Assembly (NCBI RefSeq): GCF_029051685.1
Contig: NZ_JAACFT010000010.1
Location: 1 to 64,000, forward strand
Source: Bradyrhizobium sp. CSA207
GTDB taxonomy: Bacteria > Pseudomonadota > Alphaproteobacteria > Rhizobiales > Xanthobacteraceae
Direction: 5' to 3'
Length of the DNA stretch: 64,000 nucleotides
Under the pieces are notes generated by a model. The model was not told the origin of the DNA. It searched no databases and was given only the letters and a program-made list of their open reading frames with translations. The translations under genes were made by a program, and so were the position numbers. Position 1 is the stretch's first letter, and the number at the start of each line of letters is the position of its first letter. Of the stretch, positions 56,983 through 64,000 are shown in pieces.

Positions 56983-57090
56983 GGACGTTTCCCCTTTGAT
57001 GAATTCGTTTGTGAATTCTTTGTCGTTGTTCTCGTCACCCGCAGCGCGCGGATGCGGCCTGTCGTGGTGCGGGCGCGACCCCGCGGACCA

Positions 57091-57744
57091 TCATCCTGGC
57101 TGCGCGCCACCTACCTTTCCGACGAAGTTCCCGGCGACGCTGAGCGAGCTCTCAGTGAGCGTCAGAGGCAGCGCCGCGAGCCGCCGCGGTGCCGGCCCGA
57201 ACACGACCTGCGCGCCCGCGCGGGGATCGTATTCGGAGTTGTGGCACATGCATTTGAACACTTCCTTGTCGCCGACATCGCTTTTGACCCAGGCGGTGAC
57301 GGGACAGCCGGCATGGGAACAGATCGCCGAATAAGCGATGATGCCGTCGACGGCGCGCGCGCGCGTCTGCTCGTCGAGCTCGGCGGGATCGAGGCGGATG
57401 ATCAGGATCTCGTTGAGCCGCGAGGCGCTGCGCACCACCGATGTTTTTGGATCCTTCGGCCAGGCATGGACCGGCGGCGAGCCAGGCGACAGATCGGCCG
57501 CGGTGATGACCTTTCCTTCCTGATCGCCTTCGGAGAAGACGAGCAGGTCGCCTTTCTGCGGCCGCTCGTCGGAACCCGGCGGATCCTCGCCAGCGCGAAC
57601 CTGCGTGGAACAGGCGAGGCACGTCGTGGTGACGAGCGCACCAATCAGAAGCGCCCGCCGCGTTTGCTCCGTACAGGCGCCAGCTTCGGATTCCGCTGTG
57701 TTGTCGGAGAATGAAGAGGTTGTGTTGAACGATGCACTCGACAT
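57091..57744 (-). CDS. Rieske (2Fe-2S) protein, exported
   Basis: 217 residues. TRRALLIGALVTTTCLACS gives a twin-arginine-like signal with a possible lipobox. The Rieske motifs are CSHAGC and CMCHNSEYD about 32 residues apart, supplying two Cys and two His for the cluster. It resembles the soluble Rieske domain of bc1 complexes but stands alone beside a PQQ dehydrogenase, so it may accept electrons from that enzyme. The 108-bp gap between them is short enough for one transcript. Confidence 0.85.
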   Translation of the reverse strand: MSSASFNTTSSFSDNTAESEAGACTEQTRRALLIGALVTTTCLACSTQVRAGEDPPGSDERPQKGDLLVFSEGDQEGKVITAADLSPGSPPVHAWPKDPKTSVVRSASRLNEILIIRLDPAELDEQTRARAVDGIIAYSAICSHAGCPVTAWVKSDVGDKEVFKCMCHNSEYDPRAGAQVVFGPAPRRLAALPLTLTESSLSVAGNFVGKVGGAQPG

Positions 57745-58011
57745 GCGTGCAAGCAGGCGCTGGAACTCTGCCGAAAAAAAGGCGGAGATTTTTCGCCGCG
57801 GTGCATCAATATGGCTTTGCTCGTCTTGATTGAAAGCAAAACGCGCGCATTTACGCGCATATTTTGAATTGCAACGTCAGGCTACGCGACCGGCATGATG
57901 ATTTTGCAGATCAGACCGATATTCTCGGTATTGGTGCAATGCGCCAACGCGCGTCGCGATGCCCAGCAGCATCGATACCGCTGCGCATTTCTCAGTCAGG
58001 CATTCTGTGTT

Positions 58012-58476
58012 CTAGGAGCGGAGCACGTGGCGTGGTGAAGCGATGCGCCCGGCAACGGTCGCCGATGCCATTTCAAAACTGTCGGCGATGCGCCGTGCCC
58101 TGTCGATGAACAGCGCGGCCGCCGCCGGCGGGCAAGCCTCGCGCGCGGTCTGCTCGAACAGGTCGAGCCAGCGGTCGAAATGACCCCCGATCAGCGTGAG
58201 CGGGAGATGCGCCCGCATTGGCGAACCATGATAGCGGCCGGTCATCAGCACGACCGACGACCAGAAGCCCCTGAGCTTGGTGAGGTGCTCGTCCCAATCC
58301 TGCACTTTGGCAAATACCGGCCCCAGCAACGCGTCCTCGCGCACGCGGCCGTAGAACCGAGACACGAGTTCCCCAATCATCTCTTCGGTGATCCCGGTAC
58401 GCTCGATCGCGTCCTGAACCAGCAGGTTCCGCCGCTCGGCCGCGGCCTCCCGCTCGGCCTTCAGTCGATCCGACAT
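58012..58476 (-). CDS. Group III truncated hemoglobin
   Basis: 154 residues from MSDRLKAE (AAAGGA upstream); an in-frame GTG at 58512 would add 12. The helices LVSRFYGRVREDALLGPVFA and TLIGGHFDRWLDLFEQTA match group III truncated globins, with the proximal His in the latter and FWSSVVLMTGRYHGSPM carrying the E/F region. Such globins are linked to oxygen or NO handling. The gap 57745-58011 is free of genes. Confidence 0.85.
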   Translation of the reverse strand: MSDRLKAEREAAAERRNLLVQDAIERTGITEEMIGELVSRFYGRVREDALLGPVFAKVQDWDEHLTKLRGFWSSVVLMTGRYHGSPMRAHLPLTLIGGHFDRWLDLFEQTAREACPPAAAALFIDRARRIADSFEMASATVAGRIASPRHVLRS

Positions 58477-58596
58477 GTCCTTTGCTATCCGTTCCGTTGT
58501 TCCCACGGCCACCCGTGCGACATTGTCGGGTCAATCGCACGCATCGTCTTTGTCGCTGCGCAAATTTGAGGGACCGGGCGGCGGACGTTATTTCTT

Positions 58597-58645
58597 GAGT
58601 ATGATCTTGTCGGAAAACCGCTACGCACTTTTCCGGACCATGCTC
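58597..58645. repeat. GAGCATG-bounded palindromic element (copy 2)
   Basis: GAGTATGATC and GACCATGCTC ends enclose CGGAAAACCG and CTTTTCCGGA, a shorter and slightly diverged version of the element at 54872. It lies between two minus-strand genes (58012 and 58669), just past the 3' end of 58669. Confidence 0.6.
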
Positions 58646-58668
58646 TGAACCCCCGCCACGCACCAATA

Positions 58669-59520
58669 TCAGGCGCCGTAGGTGTAAAAGCCCTGCCCGG
58701 TCTTGCGGCCGAGATGGCCGGCATCGACCATCTCTTTCAGCAGAGGCGCCGGACGATATTTGGGGTCGTTGAAGCCTTTATAAAAGACCTCCATCACCGA
58801 AAGCATGGTGTCGAGCCCAACCAGATCGGCGAGCGCCAGCGGCCCGATCGGATGGTTGCACCCAAGCTTCATGCCCGCATCGATCTCTTCTGCGGTCGCG
58901 ATCCCCTCCTGAAGCGCAAAAATTGCCTCGTTGATCATCGGGCAAAGGATGCGGTTGACGGCGAAACCCGGGCTGTTCTTCGCCGTGATCGCGACCTTGC
59001 CGACACGCTTGGCGAAATCGAGCGCCTTGGCGTGGGTGTCGTCGGAGGTCTGCAAGCCGCGGATGAGTTCCAGCAGCGCCATCACCGGCACCGGATTGAA
59101 GAAGTGCATGCCGATGAAACGATCGGGGCGATCGGTCGCGGCGGCGAGCTTCGTGATCGAGATCGACGAGGTGTTGGTCGCGAGTAGCGTGCTCGGCGAC
59201 AGTGTCGCGCAGAGGTCTTTCAGGATCTTGACCTTGAGCTCTTCGTTCTCCGTCGCGGCCTCGATCACCAGGTCGCAGTCGGCAAGCTTGGCACGATCGG
59301 TCGTACCGGTGATGCGCTTCAGCGTCGCCTCGCGATCCGCCGCCGACATCTTCTCCTTCTTGACCAGCCGCTCGAGGCTGCCGCCGACGGTGGCGATACC
59401 GCGGCCCACCGCCGCATCGGAAATGTCGACCATCACGACCGAAAGACCGGCCGCGGCGCAAATCTGCGCGATGCCGTTCCCCATGGTCCCTGCCCCGATG
59501 ATGCCAACGGTCTGGATCAT
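58669..59520 (-). CDS. 3-hydroxybutyryl-CoA dehydrogenase
   Basis: 283 residues, usual length. NAD-binding [10 protein letters not shown] at residues 9-18, the NTSSISIT segment, and the catalytic His in [11 protein letters not shown] near residue 139 with the downstream Glu. C-terminal domain ends [10 protein letters not shown]. Reduces acetoacetyl-CoA or oxidises 3-hydroxybutyryl-CoA with NAD(P), serving PHB or short-chain fatty acid metabolism. Not evidently part of the methanol pathway. The gap 59521-59776 holds nothing recognisable. Confidence 0.95.
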   Translation of the reverse strand: MIQTVGIIGAGTMGNGIAQICAAAGLSVVMVDISDAAVGRGIATVGGSLERLVKKEKMSAADREATLKRITGTTDRAKLADCDLVIEAATENEELKVKILKDLCATLSPSTLLATNTSSISITKLAAATDRPDRFIGMHFFNPVPVMALLELIRGLQTSDDTHAKALDFAKRVGKVAITAKNSPGFAVNRILCPMINEAIFALQEGIATAEEIDAGMKLGCNHPIGPLALADLVGLDTMLSVMEVFYKGFNDPKYRPAPLLKEMVDAGHLGRKTGQGFYTYGA

Positions 59521-59776
59521 TGCTTCACATCCTTCTCATCTGCGGGCGCAACCGCCCGACCCCTTCGGTCCAGCATCCGGGTCTAGCACCGCCGGCTACC
59601 GGTTGCGACCCGATCCTGCGTCCTCCTTAAAGCATTCATGGCGGGAATAAAGCCCCGCTGGCGGGAGCGGATGTTACCGCCGTGCTCGCTTTGAGGGGAT
59701 TTGCTGGCGCCACCTGGTCGATCAGTCGTATTCTGCTGTCCGATTCTTTGACCCTGTTCGGATTGGCTGATTCATA

Positions 59777-61036
59777 GTGGGCGACGTCGAGGCTTGGAGC
59801 ACTGCGCGTAGCGCCCAGCGACTGGCACTTTACGTTGCGTTTATCGCTTGCAGTCTGTTCTGGTTCCGAAACGCTTCGGGCGATGACCTTTCCTCGTCCT
59901 ATATCGGCTGCCGGCTGCTGGCGAATGGCAGCAGCGACCATCTTTACGACTTCCACCCGACCCTTTTCCACGTCGTCGATACGGCGGCATGGATCAGCAC
60001 CGCGGCAAGCGCGCATTTCACCGGCTTTTTGCATCCCTACGTCCAGACCCCGCTATGGGCATGGGTGCTACTGCCTCTTTGCACCAATCTGACATTCGGC
60101 GGTTTCAGCATCGTTTTCCTGGTCATCGCCCTCCTGTCCTTGGCGGTCGCAGTCGAGGTTGTTGCTCGCGCCTGGGCCGGCAGTTTCTTGCGGCCACTGC
60201 CATTGGCGGTTTTGCTGATAGCCATCGCGATGAGCACGCCGTTTCGGTACGCGATGTCGCTCGTGCAAACCCACGCCTTGTTCTTGATGCTTGCGGTCCT
60301 GGCCCTGCATTTGGCGCAACGGGATCGAGCCGTCCCCGCAGGGGCGCTGCTGGCGCTCGCGTGCGCCGTCAAGATCACGCCCGGGCTGCTCGTCGTCTAC
60401 TGGCTGGCCGGTGGACGTTATCGAGCCGCGCTGTGGTTCGTGGTTTGCTCGGTCATTTTGGCTGCTTTGACTGTCGCTGCCGTGGGAACGGACCTGACGC
60501 TCGCCTATGTTCAATCGATGCGTCGCGTGTCGAACGTGTTGCTGGTCTCGTACAACAACCAATCTCTGGCGGCGTGGCTTGCTTACTCGGACTCGATGAG
60601 CTCGGAACTTGACAACTGGCGGATGCTCCCGCTCACGCCCGCTCTGAAAGCCGCATCGCTGGTTGCTTCGATCGCGGGCGTGGCCTTTTCAGGCTGGATG
60701 TCCAGACGGAACGAGTGGGCAGGCGCATCGGCAGCATTGGCTCTCGTTGTCATCACGGTTTTCAGTCCGATCGCTTGGACGCACTATTTCCTGTCGGTCA
60801 TACCCGCGGTGATGATTCTGACCAATGTCGGCGGATTGCTGTCCCTGGCCGTTGCAATTCCCGTATTTCTGCTGAACACACCCCTCCTTGCAATTGATCC
60901 GACGGGGCCGCAGCTTGGGCCCATGGTCGTGTTGCGGAGCCATTTCTTCTCGGCGATGATCCTGATGGCCGTTCTGATCCTGCGATACGTTGGCTCAAAG
61001 CCCACTCTGGCAAGTTCTGGTAAGGATCCTCCATAA
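59777..61036 (+). CDS. GT87-type (DUF2029) polytopic membrane glycosyltransferase
   Basis: 419 residues with a GTG start. About ten hydrophobic helices (LALYVAFIACSLFWF, IVFLVIALLSLAVAVEVV, PLAVLLIAIAMSTPF, ALFLMLAVLALHLA and others). The first loop holds DDLSSSYIGCRLLA, the acidic site found in polyprenyl-phosphate-mannose-dependent transferases, and AVKITPGLLVVYWLA is a family signature. Likely adds a sugar to a lipid-linked or cell-envelope acceptor. Acceptor unknown. Confidence 0.82.
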   Translation: MGDVEAWSTARSAQRLALYVAFIACSLFWFRNASGDDLSSSYIGCRLLANGSSDHLYDFHPTLFHVVDTAAWISTAASAHFTGFLHPYVQTPLWAWVLLPLCTNLTFGGFSIVFLVIALLSLAVAVEVVARAWAGSFLRPLPLAVLLIAIAMSTPFRYAMSLVQTHALFLMLAVLALHLAQRDRAVPAGALLALACAVKITPGLLVVYWLAGGRYRAALWFVVCSVILAALTVAAVGTDLTLAYVQSMRRVSNVLLVSYNNQSLAAWLAYSDSMSSELDNWRMLPLTPALKAASLVASIAGVAFSGWMSRRNEWAGASAALALVVITVFSPIAWTHYFLSVIPAVMILTNVGGLLSLAVAIPVFLLNTPLLAIDPTGPQLGPMVVLRSHFFSAMILMAVLILRYVGSKPTLASSGKDPP

Positions 61037-61207
61037 GCCCGGCTATCGAAGGCCCTTGGCGCGAACCAAGGGCATCGACCATATTACCCACCGGCCGCCG
61101 CTTTGCTCCAACAATAGCATCTGCAAGGAACATTTCGTGAAGCGCCTCCGCAACTTTGATCTCGTCGATCCGGAGGCGCTTAGCCGGACAGCGAAGTTCG
61201 CGCGCGG

Positions 61208-61906
61208 ATGAGCGACTTCGGGCGCTCCATCACTGCCGCCTTCTCGCTGATCGGCTCGGCGGACCCGGAGCTCATCGGCATCGTCGCATTGTCGTTGCGC
61301 GTCAGCCTGACCGCCAGCGTCCTCGCGCTGCTGATTGGTGCCCCTTTCGGCGTCTTTCTTGCGATCGCCCGTTTCCGCGGACGGCAGGTCATTATCGTGC
61401 TGACCAATGCGCTGCTCGGCCTTCCGCCAGTCGTGGTCGGGCTTGGCCTCTATCTGCTGCTGTCGCGGTCCGGCCCGCTCGGGGCAGCGGGTCTGCTGTT
61501 CACGCCGACCGCCATGGTGATCGCCCAGACGCTGCTCGCCACGCCCATCGTGGTGGCGCTGGTGCACAGGCCGGCGAGCTTGCTGTGGTCCGAGTACGGC
61601 GATCTGGCGCGGATCGACGGACTGTCCGTGCTGCGCAGCATCGGCCTGCTGTTCGCGCTCGGCCGGCCGTCACTACTGACGGCGTTCCTCGCAGCCTTCG
61701 GACGCGCGATCGCGGAGGTTGGCGCCATCATCGTCGTGGGCGGCAACATTCGCGGCTTCACCCGCACGATGACGACCGCGATCGCGCTGGAGACCAGCAA
61801 GGGCGACCTGCCGCTTGCGCTCGGGCTCGGACTGATCCTGCTGGCGCTCAGCGTGGCAGTGTCGACCGTCGCCTTCCTGCTAGTGGGACGCGTTGGGGAA
61901 AAATAG
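61208..61906 (+). CDS. tupB: Tungstate-type ABC transporter permease
   Basis: 232 residues, about six helices, with LIGAPFGVFLAIARFRG and the EAA-loop region ARIDGLSVLRSIGLLFALG. GRAIAEVGAIIVVGGNIRG is typical of TupB/ModB-like permeases of the tungstate branch. It overlaps the 3' end of the binding-protein gene by 27 bp on opposite strands, which is not the usual tupABC operon order. No ATPase gene is beside it. Molybdate rather than tungstate is not excluded. Supplies metal perhaps for the molybdenum hydroxylase at 52560. Confidence 0.83.
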   Translation: MSDFGRSITAAFSLIGSADPELIGIVALSLRVSLTASVLALLIGAPFGVFLAIARFRGRQVIIVLTNALLGLPPVVVGLGLYLLLSRSGPLGAAGLLFTPTAMVIAQTLLATPIVVALVHRPASLLWSEYGDLARIDGLSVLRSIGLLFALGRPSLLTAFLAAFGRAIAEVGAIIVVGGNIRGFTRTMTTAIALETSKGDLPLALGLGLILLALSVAVSTVAFLLVGRVGEK

Positions 61907-62689
61907 CTGTTCGCGGCCGACTTTGTAGCTGGCGATCGCGTCCTGTCCCTTCGGCGAGATCAGCCAGTCGATAAAGGCCTGCCCGTCCTGCGCCTTCACG
62001 TTCGGGTGTTTTGCCGGATTCACCAGCATGACGCCGTACTGGTTGAAGAGCCGCTTGTCGCCCTCGGTCAGGATCGCAAGCTCGCCACGGTTCTTGAACG
62101 ACAGCCAGGTGCCGCGGTCCGACAGAACGTAGGCATTCGACGACGAGGCCATGTTCAGCGCCGGCCCCATGCCCTGGCCGATCTCGCGATACCAGCCGTC
62201 CTTGCCGGCACCGAGGTCGACGCCCGCCTCCTGCCACAACCTCAGCTCAGCCGCATGCGTGCCCGACTTGTCGCCGCGCGAGATGAATGGCGCCTTCGCC
62301 GCCGCGATTTTTCGCAGCGCCTCGGTCACGTCCTTGCCACCGGCGATGTGCGCGGGATCGCTCTTCGGCCCGACGATGACGAAGTCGTTGTACATGACGT
62401 CGAAGCGTTTCACGCCCTGCCCTTCGGACATGAACTTGTCTTCGGCAGCCTTGTCATGGACGAACACCACGTCGGCATCGCCCCGCCGTCCGATGTCGAG
62501 CGCCTGACCGGTGCCGACGGCAACGACCTTCACATTGATGCCCTCAGCCTTCGAGAGCAGGGGCAGCAGATAACCGAACAGGCCCGACTGCTCCGTCGAC
62601 GTCGTCGAGGCCACGGTGATCGTGCGATCCTGCGCAAACGCAAGTGTCGACCAGAACAGGATCGCTCCGATGGCGGCAATTCTTCTCAT
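61880..62689 (-). CDS. tupA: Tungstate-binding periplasmic protein TupA-like
   Basis: 269 residues; signal peptide (IAAIGAILFWSTLAFAQ). The oxyanion-binding VASTTSTEQSGLF near residue 25 and FISRGDKSGTHAAE further on are the TupA signature. It is convergent with the permease, so the two genes are separately transcribed. Likely the binding protein for that permease. Confidence 0.86.
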   Translation of the reverse strand: MRRIAAIGAILFWSTLAFAQDRTITVASTTSTEQSGLFGYLLPLLSKAEGINVKVVAVGTGQALDIGRRGDADVVFVHDKAAEDKFMSEGQGVKRFDVMYNDFVIVGPKSDPAHIAGGKDVTEALRKIAAAKAPFISRGDKSGTHAAELRLWQEAGVDLGAGKDGWYREIGQGMGPALNMASSSNAYVLSDRGTWLSFKNRGELAILTEGDKRLFNQYGVMLVNPAKHPNVKAQDGQAFIDWLISPKGQDAIASYKVGREQLFFPNASH

Positions 62690-62894
62690 GCATCGTCCTC
62701 AGATATCGAGCGTTCCAGACTACCCTCACGAGGATGACGCGAGAACCCCGACGTTCGGTGCAATGCACCTTGCGACCCGATGTTGCCGAGCCGTAGCTAG
62801 GAACGTCATCTTCGCATTCAGGTTGTCTTGAGCTACCTCGGCTTTGGCCGTAGCCACCGGATCGCACGGATGCCGCGCCGCTCGCGCCCGATGG

Positions 62895-64000
62895 ATGCGT
62901 GGATGTTCTGCAATTGGTCCCACCTACATTGACATCGGTGTGACGGCCGGGGCAGTTTTTTGTATTGCTGGCGAATCAGCGATCGCCTCACGCCGAGTAC
63001 CTCTTGGACAACTCCCAGTGCTATCGAGACTGATATCGTTGCTGCGCCGCATTCCCGCGGTGAAATGGGCGTTCAACCGGCTTCGGCCTCTGCCGCACAG
63101 CGGCAGCATCGATGTGGCGCCGATCGCTGCGGACGAACCTTCTGCCATCATCGTCGATACCGCCCAGGCCGCTCCGGCTCTCGGCATCAGCATCGATCCT
63201 TTGCACAACGACGCGGACAGCGCGGTCACGGCTCTGATCGCGGAGCATGACGAGGCTATCTCGGTCATCGCGGAGAGCTCGCCGGCAGCGCCGTGCGACA
63301 TCAACGTCAGCGACGATTCATCTCGAACGGCGCCCACAGAAGGTGAGCCGATCGCGGTCGAGCAGACCTTGGGCTCGTCCGGCGTCGAAAGTGAGCCGAT
63401 CGAAGTTTCCGATCTCGTCATTGGCAGCGATACTTCTCCTGAGCTCCCCGCGGAAGTCGAGCCTGTCGCGGACGAGGTCTCAGTTTCATCTGCCGACGTC
63501 GAGAGCACTCCGATCGATGGTCCTGACGTCGTCATCGACACCGATCCCTCCCCCACTGTTCTCGCAATTATCGACCCAACCGTCGTAGACGGCTCGTGTG
63601 TCGCCTTGGTCGACGCCGCAGCTGATGCCTCCGAAGTCAGCACCAAGAGCGATCCAACTTCGGGCATCGCGCTAGAGATCGAGCTGATCACTGCAAACCA
63701 TCCTCAGGTCGCGGCAATCGTCACCGTAGAGCCCACCAACATCGATCCGGCTCCGGCTGTTATTTCTCTCTCCCCGGAGACCAGCAGACCGAAGACGCGC
63801 GGAAAAGTCGCGGAACCGGTCGATCGTGCCACGCTGATCCGGCGACGCTGGGCGGAAACCGGCGTCAGGATGTGGAATCCGCGGCTCCACGGCACTGGCG
63901 ATGCGACGCTGAACATCCAGGGGCGCATCCAGCTGCTACCGCCTGCAGCCGGCGAGACGATGCCGCGCTACGACAAGATGGAATTTAAGATGCTCGGCGG
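62895..64000 (+). CDS. Large acidic repeat-containing protein (partial, runs off right edge)
   Basis: An open frame of 368 codons with no stop to the window edge; start uncertain (ATG 62895 or GTG 62940). After a basic first part (LLRRIPAVKWAFNRLRPLP) comes about 200 residues of acidic low complexity with degenerate repeats built on the theme E-P-I-x-V/D (GEPIAVEQ, SEPIEVSD, STPIDGPD). It ends in a better ordered domain (RATLIRRRWAETG, GDATLNIQGRIQ, MPRYDKMEF). I do not recognise the family. The opposite strand is also open but looks like a Ser/Thr-rich shadow. Confidence 0.55.
   Translation, partial: MRGCSAIGPTYIDIGVTAGAVFCIAGESAIASRRVPLGQLPVLSRLISLLRRIPAVKWAFNRLRPLPHSGSIDVAPIAADEPSAIIVDTAQAAPALGISIDPLHNDADSAVTALIAEHDEAISVIAESSPAAPCDINVSDDSSRTAPTEGEPIAVEQTLGSSGVESEPIEVSDLVIGSDTSPELPAEVEPVADEVSVSSADVESTPIDGPDVVIDTDPSPTVLAIIDPTVVDGSCVALVDAAADASEVSTKSDPTSGIALEIELITANHPQVAAIVTVEPTNIDPAPAVISLSPETSRPKTRGKVAEPVDRATLIRRRWAETGVRMWNPRLHGTGDATLNIQGRIQLLPPAAGETMPRYDKMEFKMLG

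Noticed and set aside
62924..63691. Ser/Thr-rich 255-codon frame on the minus strand
   Set aside because: Looks like the reverse of the acidic repeats; the plus-strand reading ends in an ordered domain and is preferred, though not with certainty.

Overview
The window reads as a GC-rich alphaproteobacterial chromosome, most like Bradyrhizobium or a close relative. This rests on gene content (xoxF5-type methanol dehydrogenase, glutathione-linked formaldehyde oxidation, PQQ-linked ABC genes, many solute-binding proteins) and on GC-rich intergenic palindromes. I could run no database search, so family names come from motif recognition. No rRNA, tRNA or CRISPR array was seen.

Left part (1-19,300), accessory and partly decayed. 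A transposase start lies at the left edge. Then come a TetR regulator divergent from a coniferyl-aldehyde-type dehydrogenase, a GFA-fold protein, a 2,4-dienoyl-CoA-reductase-like SDR behind a repeated palindromic operator, an NTF2-like protein, a flavodoxin-fold quinone reductase and a PadR regulator. From 6,160 to 7,911 there is debris: a TonB-receptor 3' fragment, a frameshifted TAXI solute-binding gene and an ABC solute-binding tail. An M48 peptidase is followed by an unfamiliar three-gene cassette (Q/G-rich repeat protein, small helical protein, subtilase). A second TonB-receptor fragment abuts a catalase-like gene with an altered heme pocket. Two AraC regulators, an FAD-dependent NADH dehydrogenase-like protein and a metallo-beta-lactamase-fold hydrolase follow.

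Central part (19,380-59,520), a lanthanide/PQQ alcohol-oxidation island. It contains a TonB-dependent receptor, a histidine kinase/response regulator pair, S-formylglutathione hydrolase, a PQQ-associated ABC operon with a YVTN beta-propeller protein (resembling the lut lanthanide-uptake cluster of Methylorubrum), a quinoprotein relay set (CxxxCW rhodanese-like protein, solute-binding protein, zinc metallohydrolase, SoxYZ-like carrier), a second ABC transporter, an isolated 26-residue pqqA, a lanmodulin-like EF-hand protein divergent from a lanthanide-type PQQ alcohol dehydrogenase with its cytochrome and binding protein, xoxF-xoxG, class III alcohol dehydrogenase, gfa, a molybdenum hydroxylase pair, a third PQQ dehydrogenase, a Rieske protein and a group III truncated hemoglobin. 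A coherent reading is: lanthanide crosses the outer membrane through the TonB receptor, is handled by the lanmodulin-like protein and ABC system, and supports periplasmic oxidation of methanol and other alcohols by PQQ enzymes. Electrons go to c-type cytochromes, and formaldehyde is oxidised to formate by gfa, class III ADH and fghA.

Right part (59,521-64,000): a GT87-type membrane protein, a convergent tungstate-type permease and binding protein with no ATPase beside them, and the start of a large acidic repetitive protein that runs off the edge. Several families of palindromic intergenic repeats are scattered through the window.
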